64,000 nt of DNA, taken from positions 7,914,501 to 7,978,500 of the forward strand of contig CM055907.1 in NCBI GenBank assembly GCA_029582155.1, given 5' to 3'. The notes beneath the pieces are model-generated. The model had not been told where the DNA came from. It saw only the letters and a program-made list of their open reading frames with translations, and did no database searches. Of the stretch, positions 1-10,831 are shown piece by piece. This DNA comes from Panopea generosa (lineage: Eukaryota > Mollusca > Bivalvia > Adapedonta > Hiatellidae). The position numbers and the translations under genes were made by a program. Each line of letters starts with the position of its first letter. Position 1 is the first letter of the stretch.

Positions 1-439
1 CCTGACCTGCAGTCTGCTAAAGGAAAGACATTTGGAACTTTAAGAACGTACAATTGTGACACAACTAACTGATATCAATTTATCTGCAGAGTGTGATCAG
101 GAAACACCTTTGATAACAGGCATGGACGTTATATCTGATGGAAGACTTGCTATTGTGGACAACTACAGCAAAACAATTATACATGCTGATACAAGGAAAA
201 ACATAACATCACAAATCCAACTGCAGCATACACCTCGGGAAACTGCAGAGATCAATGATGGTAAACTGGCAGTTACTTTGCGAGAAGAAAGAATTATTCA
301 GTTTCTCATTGTAACTGACAGAGATGTTAAAATAAAACATTTGGCAAAGACAAATCTACATTGTCCTATATTGTCTTTATTGTACAATCCCCAAAATAAT
401 CCATTCCTATTTATTTTTTTAATTGTTAGACTAAAATAA
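1..439 (+). pseudogene. TRIM/NHL-like coding fragment (partial, probably decayed)
   Basis: The stretch 56-439 is open and resembles the C-terminal beta-propeller (NHL-like) part of the TRIM/B-box E3-ligase-like proteins that are greatly expanded in bivalves. It has the usual pattern of an 'ITGMDVISDGRLAIVDNYS' strand (start of one blade), then an 'IQLQHTPRE' strand and a 'DGKLAVTLREERIIQFL' blade. Bases 1-55 read in a different frame as a plausible upstream part (...GKTFGTLRTYNCDTTN), so a one-frame shift lies near position 55-70. In the frame of the main stretch there is a stop at 41-43. The similarity fades after about residue 105, where the sequence becomes T-rich. The RING, B-box and coiled coil would lie upstream of the window. 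It could be one damaged exon of a live gene or a pseudogene; I favour the latter. Family assignment is from memory of bivalve TRIM-like proteins, not a search. Confidence 0.45.
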
Positions 440-1139
440 ATGTGTTATTTACATTGCAATGTATTTCGTGTATACGAGTGCATGCTATATATGTTTAGAA
501 TGGATATTTCGTTTTTATTTAGCCACTCCGATTGGATAGGGTTCTTCATATTACGTTCATCAGATTTGAAATGTCAAATGGTTTTCCTCTATGTTTTACT
601 GAAAAAAGATATTTTGCATCCATATTTTAAATTGCTTTAGATATTTTCCTGATATACTGCCCTTAATTGACGTATATTATAAATGTGTTTTACAACAATA
701 TTTTGTATGATAAGCATGTTTTTGATATCGATACTATAATTATTAACCAAAAAAGCACAGCTATCAAGATTATTATTAATGGTGTTTAAAGTTCCTTGTG
801 TTTATAGATAGTCCAAGCAGAAAAAAACTTGGGGTTGACCATGCTTTTTCACAATTTCGATGGTTTAATGATACCCCTTCATTTTTGACAATTCTGCCCA
901 TCTGCGGTAATGTATCACTACACATCTTTAAACTATTATAACTTCATCAAACAGCATCAAATGCCATTCAAACTTGGCAGAACTTATTATTCCAATGTTC
1001 TCACATGTACAAAGAAATATGATAATTTTATGCATATCCAACCGATTTACACAACTCTTATTTCTTGAGCGTAACAATCTTGCTACCGTCATGTAAGGGA
1101 GATAAATCTTAAATGAGACATTAAGTAGGCAGTTAGTAT
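440..1139. other. Intergenic, nothing recognised
   Basis: AT-rich sequence with no coding signature, RNA gene or repeat that I can recognise. A 66-codon open frame at 440-640 is rich in Phe, Leu and Cys and looks random. Confidence 0.5.
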
Positions 1140-1477
1140 GTATTCAAGGGACATCACGTATTAGATAAATTGATAATCCGCGAAGATTCTATGGTAGACA
1201 GTGTGACATTGAGTATCAATTATGCATCATTATGGACAGTAGGGAGCAAAGCAACTTCATTTATGCAAACGGAAATTTATACATTTTGACACCAAGAGAC
1301 TATTATTATTAATATATATAAAATGCATCCGTGTCCTAAACACAAACTGTTAAATACATAGCTAATGTAACGGTTACCGCCACGTATTTGATATCTAAAT
1401 AAATGTCTTATAATTTCAATATTGTCAATATAATGAATATTTCTTCTCTACAATACTTCTGACTTACATATATATAT

Positions 1478-1530
1478 ACGTCGCAAAGCTAAAGCCGTGT
1501 CTTTAATCTGCAATCAATAAAAATTAGGAT
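1478..1530 (-). repeat. Conserved core motif, inverted copy in block A
   Basis: On the minus strand this contains a version of the core found nine times in the window: TTGCNGATTAAAG followed by a CTTTGCGACGT element and TATATATGTAA. It faces away from the plus-strand core at 2781-2893, so block A carries the core as an inverted pair about 1.3 kb apart. Confidence 0.5.
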
Positions 1531-1558
1531 AAATGCTATGACCATCAAACATGCTTAA

Positions 1559-1790
1559 GTATAAACTGCAGCAGCTATGTTTCCATTGTTCCCGGGAACC
1601 AGTCTGCAACCAGTCAGTATAAACTACAGCAGCTATATTTCCTTTGTTCCTGGGAACCAGTCTGCAACTAGTCAGTATAAACTGCAGCAACTATGTTTCC
1701 ATCGTTCCCGGGAACCAGTCTGCAACCAGTCAGTATAAACTACAGCAGCTATATTTCCTTTGTTCCTGGGAACCAGTCTGCAACCAGTCA
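1559..1790. repeat. 58-bp tandem array, 4 units, alternating types
   Basis: Four units begin at 1559, 1617, 1675 and 1733, each starting GTATAAACT and ending with GGGAACCAGTCTGCAACCAGTCA. Units 1 and 3 share CTGCAGCA...TGTTTCCAT...CCCGGG; units 2 and 4 share CTACAGCA...TATTTCCTT...CCTGGG. The array therefore grew by duplicating a 116-bp dimer. Block B has a single version of the shared part (near 6785-6830: GGGAACCAGTCTACAACCAG), which looks like the unexpanded state. Confidence 0.85.
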
Positions 1791-2034
1791 GTATCCGTTC
1801 ATAAAAGCAGACACATAATGGCGACTACAATAGAATGATAAACATTATAAAGAAGAAAGATTTGTATTTTTTTTTAATGCAGTAAATATATCTTAATTTG
1901 GTAATCGTGACAGCATTCATTATTTTAAAGTAAATATTTTATAACTAAGTTTAGTTAAGGCAAGAAAGCTTGTGATTTCTGTGTTCGATTTGTTATTTGA
2001 AGCATGCGTAACATAACTCATTTCAAATTTAGCA

Positions 2035-2319
2035 GCCGGTCCCAATTAGCTCAGTCGGTTACACGTTTGACTATCAATCCAGGGATCGTGTGGTCGAATC
2101 CCCGCCCGGCAACGGTGATGATTGACACTGTGTCTCATTATCATTCGTCTATCACCGCTGATTCAAGTGGGGAAGTTATAATTTACTTGCGGAGATATGG
2201 TGTGCTCAAAAACTGGTTAACCTTTTAAGATCCCAGGAAACAGCGATTTGGTTAACTGATCGTCTGTTAGCCTTCGCTGGCAAAATATGACGCTAAATAT
2301 TCAATCAATTAATCAATCG
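2035..2319 (+). mobile_element. tRNA-derived SINE, full length, 9-bp TSD
   Basis: The head reads like a tRNA, with an A box at about 2046-2060 (TAGCTCAGTCGGTT) and a B box at about 2091-2101 (GGTCGAATCCC), so it would be transcribed by RNA polymerase III. A body of about 180 bp and a TCAA/TTAA-rich tail follow. The direct repeat AATTTAGCA flanks it at 2026-2034 and 2320-2328. Blocks B (about 7120) and C (about 15,160) have one uninterrupted AATTTAGCAAACACCAAT at the same place: these are empty sites. Three more copies of the family lie at 42.05, 53.48 and 63.09 kb on the minus strand. It is not a functional tRNA gene, because the body continues past the acceptor region and the cloverleaf is imperfect. 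Confidence 0.9.
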
Positions 2320-2780
2320 AATTTAGCAATCAACATTTGTATAACAATTCAAATGAATAACGCATACAACAATAGAATGGAATGAATGTAAACAAGGGTG
2401 TTGAATTAGTTCATATAAAGTCAATACTAAATAAATATTGATTGCACATGCAATGGGCGGATAAGATAAAGACACATATTGTACGAATTTGAGTTCTTCT
2501 AACGCATTTTAGAAATATAATATTGAGAATGTAATATGACCTCATCATTTTAGGATTTTAAATATATAACACCTATACGTAAGTATTATAGTGTTAAAAG
2601 GTAAACAAATAAAATGTATAGATGATTGTTTTCATTCGGCTTGATTCTAATGTTTTCTAATATATTCATAGGTATATTTGCAAGACATTTTCTCACCTCA
2701 TCCAATTCTACTTGGCTATTTCTGTAGAATCTCTATACGTTGTTTTTCGTTTTCCCACAAACCCTCCATTTATGTGTGGA

Positions 2781-2893
2781 ACCAATCTTTATTCATTGCT
2801 GATTAAAGTTGGAAAGTATTTATGTAGATATTATATTGACAATGATGGAAGCTGCTTACGTCAGCTGTCGGAAGTTTCTGTCGATAAAGTAAT
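2781..2893 (+). repeat. Conserved core motif in block A
   Basis: Contains TTATTCATTGCTGATTAAAG, then TATTTATGTAGATATTA, then CGTCAGCTGTCGGAAGTTTC and a GATAAAGTAATG end. The same ordered elements occur at 7563-7676, 15,600-15,720, 34,114-34,252 and, inverted, at 10,832-10,962. It could be a retained promoter-like or element-terminal sequence; function is unknown. Confidence 0.6.
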
Positions 2894-3190
2894 GTTTGGG
2901 GGCAACTCTATCAGAATTGTATTCTTCCGTTCTAATCCTTTACATTTTTTGTATTGTACCTATTTATCTGTAAATACTGGAAATGTGTGGAGCGCGTGGT
3001 CCAGTGGTAGAGCATCGAACCCATGATCAGAGGGTCGTATGTTCGATCCTCCGCCACGGCTAAGTGTGGTGAACTTGAGCTAGACACTTTTCCGCATATG
3101 TTTAGTACTGGTTTTACCTAAGAAGATTTCAAGCGTGATTTGTCTAATTTGTAAAAATCGAAGTTAAATAATAAGTTTAAACTAAAAACA
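2894..3190 (+). mobile_element. Insert with tRNA-like SINE head, specific to block A
   Basis: Blocks B and C read straight from AAGTAATG to CTGATAG/CTGATG. In block A about 300 bp intervene between GATAAAGTAATG and AACAATGCTGATAG, possibly with a short AATG duplication. Within it, 2989-3062 is tRNA-like, with an A-box-like TGGTCCAGTGGTAGAGCA and a B-box-like TGTTCGATCCTCCGC, followed by a CTAGACACTTTTCCGC body. This looks like a second SINE family; the first 95 bp of the insert are unexplained. Confidence 0.5.
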
Positions 3191-5937
3191 ATGCTGATAG
3201 TGTGTCCTAGCGGAGACACGGACGTAACTCCACCTTGGAATGTAGAACCATTTACTGATAGTAGATATAAACACTACCCTAATTACTTGGTTGTTGTTGA
3301 TGAGGTACTGGTTCTACATAGCAAGGAATCTGATTCGAGAGCAGATTACTAAAGTTTTGAACTTACTTCGCTAATGAACTAATAAGCTAAAATAAAAAAA
3401 ATACAGGATAAATAGAACATGCAGTTTTGAGGTATTAAATCACAGAAACATATACATACATCCAACTTCACTAGCCGTACTAACCAAAATAAATGGCAGA
3501 CTTACTAACAATATGTTTGTATCCTGGCGTGATCCAATTAACGACCTCTGCGATGAGAGATAACACAGCCCACATTTTATCTTATACTTTCTGAATATGT
3601 ACTAAAAGTATTTGTTTTATCAAGCTCCTATACCGAACTACTGTTGTATCTTCATTTCGTTTTCCAAACTTCATGTTTCAAAAATATCATAAATCTACAA
3701 TTCGTCGGAAAAAATCTTGAAAGATATTGCAAAACTCATTTAAATATAGATGCAATTTTGGAAAAGGCTGTCAATTATGGTTTGAAAACAGTGTTTAAAT
3801 TATTTTTCTTTGTCTCGTTATTCACTTCTCTTAAAACTTGTTAAAATATGGCAAACTATCAAAGGTGAAATATGTTTCTAACCAGCTTCTTTTAACAATT
3901 AACCTAATTGGTTTGTTGTTCTAAATCAAAATGTGATGCTATTCCTGTTGTATACGTTTTTGTTTGTTTTGTTGTTTACTTTAGGTTTATTTTTATGTTG
4001 TTGTTCATTTTGTTAATTGTTTGTACTGGTAAACTGTCTTGTAAAACAATTCGAAGGCGATCACCTTTTTTCTATTTCTTTTCTTTCTGTACGTTTAAGT
4101 GTGCCTATAATGCTTATGTAATCATTCTTTTATTTGTTCTAGTGTGTTCACAGGACAACCACTTGGCATATTTTTAATATGCTAAACGTTATACTTTAAT
4201 TAAAGCTAAAGAAGGCCATGACCTCAATAAAGATTCGACGTGTAAAAAATAAATTTATCAATACATACGGCCATTATCGGTTTTAATCAGTGATTATCAA
4301 AAAGCAAACTCAGATTTATTAAGTCTGATCATGATTAACAATACAACAGGTGTCCCCTAGCAGCGGCTTTAGTTGCATTCTGTATTTGGAGAATACATTG
4401 AAAACTCATTTACGAGGTGCAATCCGAATCTATTGAGACAACCCATACGTTACACGTGTAGTATTTCAGTTTAATTATGATTAGTAAACACTTCAAAATA
4501 TTCTCCATTGACTAGTTTACTCTGCACCCACTGAAAAATCGCGGAGCAAAGAGTAGTTTCTGTGGTAAAACGTCGGCAAGTGACATTAAGCTTGTTGCAA
4601 TCATGGAAAGCAACATTATGAGGCTTATTAACTTAATTGTTATAATTTGTTTAAAAAATAGTACACAGTACACTCTTTGACCATTGTATATTTTCAATAA
4701 TTAAACTTTAAACTTTTAAAATGAAAAAAAAAAATAAGCAAGAATAGCTGTTACAACTGTTATTACCCAGTAAAGTATTGTAAAGTTCAGTTCATTATGG
4801 ATGCAATTATGGAAAAACGCTTTAAATAATATGATTCGGAAAAAAAGTGTTTAAATAATTAATCATTGTCGTATAATTAACTTGTCTAGAAAGCATTATC
4901 GTATAACATATAGCACACTGTCAAATACGGATTCTGGGTCTAACCAGCTTCTTAAACAATTATCCTAATTGGGTTGTCTCATTTGTATTCATTCTTGAGG
5001 TTTCAGTTTAATTAATTTCGCAAAGCAGCTTTCTTTAGAATTTAATTGATAGCAGAGTCTTAGCGAGCGGACATTTAAATAATGAACGATTCTAAATACA
5101 TGTATGTGTAAGATTTAGGTAAGAAGCGTGTAACCTTTGTATTTTGGTATTTAGCCCCGGTTCTTTAGTGGGATTCTCTGAAAACTTCCTTTAATATTGA
5201 CTTTACAAACAACCCTATGACTAATCAGTTATCAAATCGATATATTAGTCTTTTGACTTAGTATCGGTATATAAAACCTGTACCCCTATATCTTCATTTG
5301 TTAGGTAGTTATACCATAATATACTTAAACACTGAGGTTTGAGACATGTTGTTTCGGTTCTGTTTTTATGTCCGTCCGAAACCTGGTCCGCTATCCTGAA
5401 ACGTTGAAAAGTTTGTAAGACGTGTAAGTACGAAACCTTCTTGTGAAAACTGTTATACTTAAATTAGGTTAAAATAAAAAAAGTATTTGTTTGCGCTTCA
5501 TCTTACTCACCTTTTAAATGACAGTTACGAAATTTTGTAGGAAGTGCTACATGAGGTATAATTGTGCATTGATTGAAGCTTTTTGTTCCGATGGCTTTTA
5601 AGACAATTGTGCATCTTTGATTAAACCAAAATATTTGTATGAAACTTGTATGACTTAATAGACATTGAAAACAATGAAATTTCAAAGCCGCTTATGACTG
5701 TATACTGTAACAAAAATTATTGGTTTCTACATTATTGCATTGAACACATAATTTAAATTTGTGTTGTTTTAATTACAATTGAATTGTATTGCAGGGCACT
5801 GGTTTCACATTAGTTACTGTTAATGGTTTCTAAAATATGAAGTTTCAGATAGTTCTATTTACACATAAGTACGCATTCAAAGGTGCACACGAATGTTGTG
5901 TGTAAATAGGAGTAAAACAATATTCTAATATTCCCGT

Positions 5938-6000
5938 TTGTATTTTTAAAGTGCACCCACAGCGGTCGGGGTTCGAGTCCAGCTCGGCACAAAACCTGTG
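5938..6000 (+). repeat. tRNA-like 3' half (T-arm) fragment
   Basis: CGGGGTTCGAGTCCAGC looks like a T-arm/B-box followed by an acceptor-like TCGGCAC. No A box or full cloverleaf precedes it, so it is at most a truncated tRNA-derived fragment. Confidence 0.3.
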
Positions 6001-6289
6001 AAATAGTGCACTAGAAGGACAATGGTTCTTGCTTTTAAGACTGGCCTTGAGGTATTTCTTCATTAGTAACTGAATTCAACTATATTTTAACCGCCAAATG
6101 CACTAAGGGTGCACTATTCTTTAATAATAAAAATGATTGAGGCTTTACGCCATTTTCAGAATAGCGTTTAGCTCAGTAAAAAGTATAAAAAATAGTGCAT
6201 TCTCAGCGCAAAAAAAATCTAGATCTAACTAAATGTGCAAACACCAATGGTACAAATATAGTATATTTTCAGGATGCAGCCAGTACTAG

Positions 6290-8290
6290 TTCGAATGATA
6301 TCACGTATCAGATCGACTGATAATATGAGAATATCCCACAGTAGACAGTTTGATCTTGAGTAACCTACAATTATGTTTAAACACGGACAGTGGGAAACAA
6401 AGAAACTTCCTTTATGCGAACGGAAATGTACAAATTTTGACATCAGTGTCAATATTAAAAATGGACTATTATTTATTTATTTATTTATATGAAAATAAAC
6501 GCAATGTACTTCACATACGAGTCATAAAACACAAACTATTAAAGACATGGGTTATGTAACGGCTGTCATCACGCATTTGATATGTAAATAAAGTTCTTAT
6601 AATTTCTTTATGGTCGATATTGTCGCTATTTCGTCTCTATAATAATACGATATCCTCATAAATACGTCGCAAAGCTAAATCGGTGCCTATAATCAGCAAT
6701 GAATAAAGATTGAATTGTGACCATCAATATTGTATCTACAATAGCAATGCGACGGAATTGACGATGTTGTTTTATAAAACAGCTCGTGGGAACCAGTCTA
6801 CAACCAGCCTCTCTCCAGTCATACTCATAATGGCAACTGTATAAATCAAATGACAAACAATCTTGGGAAGATACATATTAATACTATAGAAACATTTTCT
6901 TGTTTTAAATTACGAACTAACGAACACCATACAGCGTTAATGATAATATACCGGTGTGTCAAAATATGTATGTCTAAGTTACGTAATTATGCCTATATTT
7001 GGTAATCGTGACAGTTTTCATTATTTTGAAGTTAATATTACAGTACTAACATCCGTAAGAGCGAGCAAGTTGTTAACTTTGATGTTGGACACTTACTTCA
7101 CATAACTCATTTTTAATTTAGCAAACACCAATTGTATAGCAATTCATTTGAATAACACAGACATCAATGAATAATAATAATACTGTTTGTCAATGTTATA
7201 GATTGTTACGAGAAGGCATTTATCATTTGAATTCGAGTTCTACAAGTGGATTATTTTTCAAATTTACTCGTATAACACTGGTCATAAAATATAAACTCTA
7301 AATTTAAGGCTATTAACTAAATAACACAACACATTTACATAAGTATTATAGTGTTAACATTATTTTTTTATTACAGTTAGATACAAATAATTAAACATTA
7401 TAGACCAATTTGTTTTATTTTCATTCGGTGTGACTCTAATGAATCTAATATACCCATAACAGTTACAGCAAGACGCTTTCTCACCTCACGCCATGCTATA
7501 TTGCTATTGATGTAGAACCTTTATACACTGTTTTTCCACAAACGTTTTATTTGTGTTTTGGAACCAATGTTTATTCATAGCTGATTAAAGTAAAGTAGTA
7601 TTTATGTAGACATCATATTGATCTTGTAGACGATAGAAGCGGCTAACGCCATCTGTCGGCAGATGTCGAAGAAGTAATGCTGATAGTTTATTCTAGTCTA
7701 GTGGAGACGTTACTCCAGCCTGAATTGTTTACTGATAGTATGTACTGACAATATTTGAGACATTTAATAGTTGAGGATGGGCATCGACTCAGATAAAATA
7801 TGTATACAAATTGGCCACAGTGTTGGCCACAATATTGGGCAGTCCGAAAGGCGAGTTCGGTCCTAGATTACCTTCTAAAACACCGAATATTCTGGTTCTA
7901 CGTGCACAGGAATATGACTTTGAACTGATTCCGCAATTGAATTAAAATGAAAAAAAAATACAGGATGTATATGATATGCATTTTAGATGGTAAACCACAA
8001 AAACAAATTATAACAGCCGTACTTCAGCAATCGAACCGTGTTTGTGATTCATCATTGGTTATAAAGGACCATTTTATCTAATATATAATATTTTATCAAG
8101 CGCCATTATAGAAGTGCCACTGTATCTTTGTTTCGTTGAACTCCATATTTCATATATTTTATAAATCTACAATGCTTCGGGAAAATCTGATAAGAGTCTA
8201 GTTAATCTAGTAGTGCAGAACCCATTTAAATATAGATGCAATTTCGGACAAAGGCTTCCAGCACAAACTGGGGACCAGCGGCCCGTTTCA
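6290..8290 (+). repeat. Duplicated block, copy B
   Basis: Matches block A over 1140-1560, 1890-2000, 2320-2895 and 3190-3780 in the same order and orientation, but lacks A's SINE, the 300-bp insert and the array expansion. It carries an inverted core at 6661-6725 and a forward core at 7563-7676, about 0.9 kb apart. No protein-coding signal was seen. Confidence 0.7.
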
Positions 8291-8299
8291 CTCACTTTC

Positions 8300-8840
8300 T
8301 TATGTCTAAGCATTTTGGCACGAATACATTTTGATACTTAGAAACGTTCATTTTTTTACGAAGAGTACCACTAACTAGGCTAACTAAGGTCCGTAAAATG
8401 GTTTCAGTGGAACATGAAATGAATTGACCAACTTTATAAGCTTCCAAACGTTATTGAAACAGACTCCAGTTCGATCCAAACAACTTATGTGATATAGTTT
8501 GTCATCCATAAACGGAAAACCTGTAACTCTGTTTTGTTTTGTGTTTATGTGTATGTGTATATGTGTTTGTGCTATATATATTACATGTTGCCCGTTCAAC
8601 CTTGCATTTACTATCATTCTAAAAAAAATAATTAAGCCTATTTTAGGAATCTCGAGGGTGTATCGTTATTCATTACAAACTCAATTAAACATAATCTATT
8701 TTTTTCTGTCATCGGTTGCATTATGTGGTTCTAAAGTCCCTTTTAGATAGTATATACAATTTAATACTTTTGAAACAGAATTTGGTTTTGAATATTTGTC
8801 ATCAAAATTATGACGTGACTGGTTTGTGTAACTTTTTAGC
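8300..8840. other. Intergenic, nothing recognised
   Basis: Short overlapping open frames on both strands around 8384-8750 have no recognisable motif. The sequence is AT-rich with a GTGTATATGTGT stretch. Confidence 0.4.
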
Positions 8841-8844
8841 TTTA

Positions 8845-8942
8845 ATCGGATGATGAAAAACATTAGGCCAGTTTGATGTTCGTGAAGCCTAAAGGGCTTC
8901 TCGCCAACATTAAACTAGTCTAATGGTTTTCACCATTCGATG
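8845..8942. repeat. Fold-back hairpin (about 46-bp arms)
   Basis: The left arm (ATCGGATGATGAAAAACATT, then AGGCCAGTTTGATGTTCGTG) is nearly the reverse complement of the right arm, which ends AATGGTTTTCACCATTCGAT. The loop is only a few bases at about 8890-8894. A near-perfect palindrome of this size is typical of a fold-back MITE remnant, or it may form a cruciform or RNA hairpin. Confidence 0.65.
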
Positions 8943-9198
8943 AAAATACAAAATTCGGCTTTTAATCCTAAGTATTTACATTATATTTTTCAACTATTAA
9001 AACTATTATGATTTGTTTGCCATTTTGATATTTAACAAGAAAAGTATACGCATGACACCGCAAAGTCAATGTCATGAATGTAACGGCGACATTGTCAACA
9101 TATTGAATTAGAGCACGCGATTGTATGGCAATTGAAGGCAAGCGTCACGTTAATCTAACAGCAGCGTGACGTCTCATCAGCATAATGCAATCGTGCAA

Positions 9199-9235
9199 CC
9201 AATGAAATGCAAACTGGTCCTTTTAAGCCCCGCCC
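9199..9235 (+). promoter_or_regulatory. Promoter-like cluster: CCAAT, octamer-like, GC box
   Basis: CCAAT (9199-9203), ATGCAAA (9207-9213, octamer-like) and CCCCGCCC (9228-9235, Sp1-type) lie within 37 bp in an otherwise AT-rich region with several CpGs from 9100. No first exon with a coding start was identified downstream. Confidence 0.3.
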
Positions 9236-9380
9236 AGCTGCAAATCTTTTTCATTTGGAAATGAAATGCAGTTAATCTACATAGTTCATTTAGACCGATC
9301 GCAGTAAAAATGTTAATATTATGTTACGCAGTTTGTGATTCATTTTATCATTTTAAAAATCAATTTAAATTCACAAACCA

Positions 9381-9642
9381 TTTAAAACTGATATATGTGG
9401 TAGGTTAATGTTGCATACCGTGCTGGAATACATATTAATGTAAAACTTTCAAATCATCTCACTAAGACTCATCTCACTTATTACAGTCACGTGTTAGCTA
9501 AGCTAGTAATTTTCGTATTTGACTAACTCATACTTACTGACTTTCTCTGTCTATAATAGCTATCATCATCGCGCTCAAGTTTGGAATAAAGATGCTGCAA
9601 TGTTTGGTAGATTGATAGATTTATAAATGCACTCTAAATAAG
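9381..9642 (+). repeat. Dispersed repeat F, copy 1
   Basis: Shares long stretches with 18,368-18,720 (reverse complement) and 40,203-40,540. Landmarks are ACTGATATATGTGG, an ACCGTGCTGGAATACATAT-type element, CACGTGTTAGCTA, CTATAATAGCTATCATC, TTTGGAATAAAGATGC and TGGTAGATTGATAGATTTAT. It lacks about 130 bp in the middle that the other two have. No coding potential. Confidence 0.75.
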
Positions 9643-9649
9643 GATTTAA

Positions 9650-10825
9650 AAACAAACCCTTAAAACGAGCATCTGTTATCATAAAAGCTCTCCGACGAAT
9701 ACAGCATGTTATTTGGATTATCTTAACTGTACTTTACTGAGACGTGTATTTGCATATTAAATATATAAATGACGTCTATGCATCTTTGGTCGTATTAGAC
9801 TCCTTCAATACATGATTTGTGTTTATGCTGTTTTGGTGTCTTGTTCTTTCGATGCTTCGTCGCCTGGTGGTCATAAATTTTCTCTTTATTTTTCAAAACA
9901 AATATTAAGTAGTCGAAGTGTTGCTGTATTTGACTACCATATGCTATAAAATAGGATATTTTCCCATTTATAAATCAACATTATTCTAAACTAAGGTTTG
10001 AGCCATAAAATTATACACATCTTCTAATGGTCCATCAAAAACAACCAGAATTGCAACAAATAACAGCAAAATGATTTTAAATGTTGTGCAGATTTACGTC
10101 AGTTTTGAATTGTTTTTTGACACCATATGTCTTTATTTTCATTCAAACGCCTAGCATGCGAAAAGTATTGAGTATTATATTAAATACAGTGATTAAAAAT
10201 CCTGTTATACGAAGTAAAATCCCTTTTATTGAATTAAAAGTGTAACTTTGGATATGCATGCATGTCATTTAAGCTTGTTTTGATTTTACATAGCATGCAA
10301 TCGGTATCACATCCGATAATATATGATACGCTCATGAAACGTAACTAGCATATCCGCCGTGTCTGTCCACCAGGGCAATGTAACATCTAATACCACATCG
10401 CGCTCCCTAGCAACGCCTACAACGATATTCTTTTTTCGAGCCAAAGTGAATGAATAACATAATTCCAAGATCAAACATAAAAACGAGACTAGGGTGGAAC
10501 CAGTCTGACGATCATATCAACACATTTATTTAGTTTTTTATATAATACAAAATTAAATACATTATGCTAGAAAGGTAGCAAACAACAGCTCTATGAAAAC
10601 ATTTCATAATATAGGTCAAATATACATATAATCAGCACATTACCTTCCTACCATGCATTTACAAATTAAACATTTGTCAAGTTATCATGAAAACACACGT
10701 TATATTTCTAATTTAAATGTATCTAATATCAGAAGCAGTTTATATGATTATATTTTCTTACAACTGTTACCGATATTAGTATCATTATATGTTTTTACTC
10801 TTCTTCCTCAGTAATAACCATCAAC
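9650..10825. other. Intergenic, nothing recognised
   Basis: AT-rich. No gene, RNA or repeat that I could support. Confidence 0.4.
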
Positions 10826-10831
10826 ATTACT

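Larger units (their letters stand above)
1140..5950 (+). repeat. Duplicated block, copy A
   Basis: This is the longest copy of a mostly non-coding block that recurs through the window. Sub-blocks are recognisable in order. 1140-1560 matches 6290-6760 and 30,640-31,080. 1890-2000 matches 6990-7090 and 15,030-15,110. 2320-2895 matches 7130-7680 and 15,160-15,720. 3190-4245 matches 7670-8290 and 15,710-17,100. 4780-5235 and 5758-5935 match 11,810-12,235 and 13,938-14,125. Identity looks like roughly 65-80 percent with many small indels, so the duplications are old. Copy A also holds insertions not seen in the others: a 58-bp array, a SINE and a tRNA-headed insert. No conserved protein frame explains the block. 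Confidence 0.7.

Noticed and set aside
2035-2112. Functional tRNA gene
   Set aside because: A and B boxes are present, but the acceptor pairing is poor and the homology continues 200 bp past the tRNA part in four copies, so this is a SINE head.
2989-3062. Functional tRNA gene
   Set aside because: tRNA-like boxes are present but the cloverleaf is imperfect and it lies inside a block-A-specific insert.
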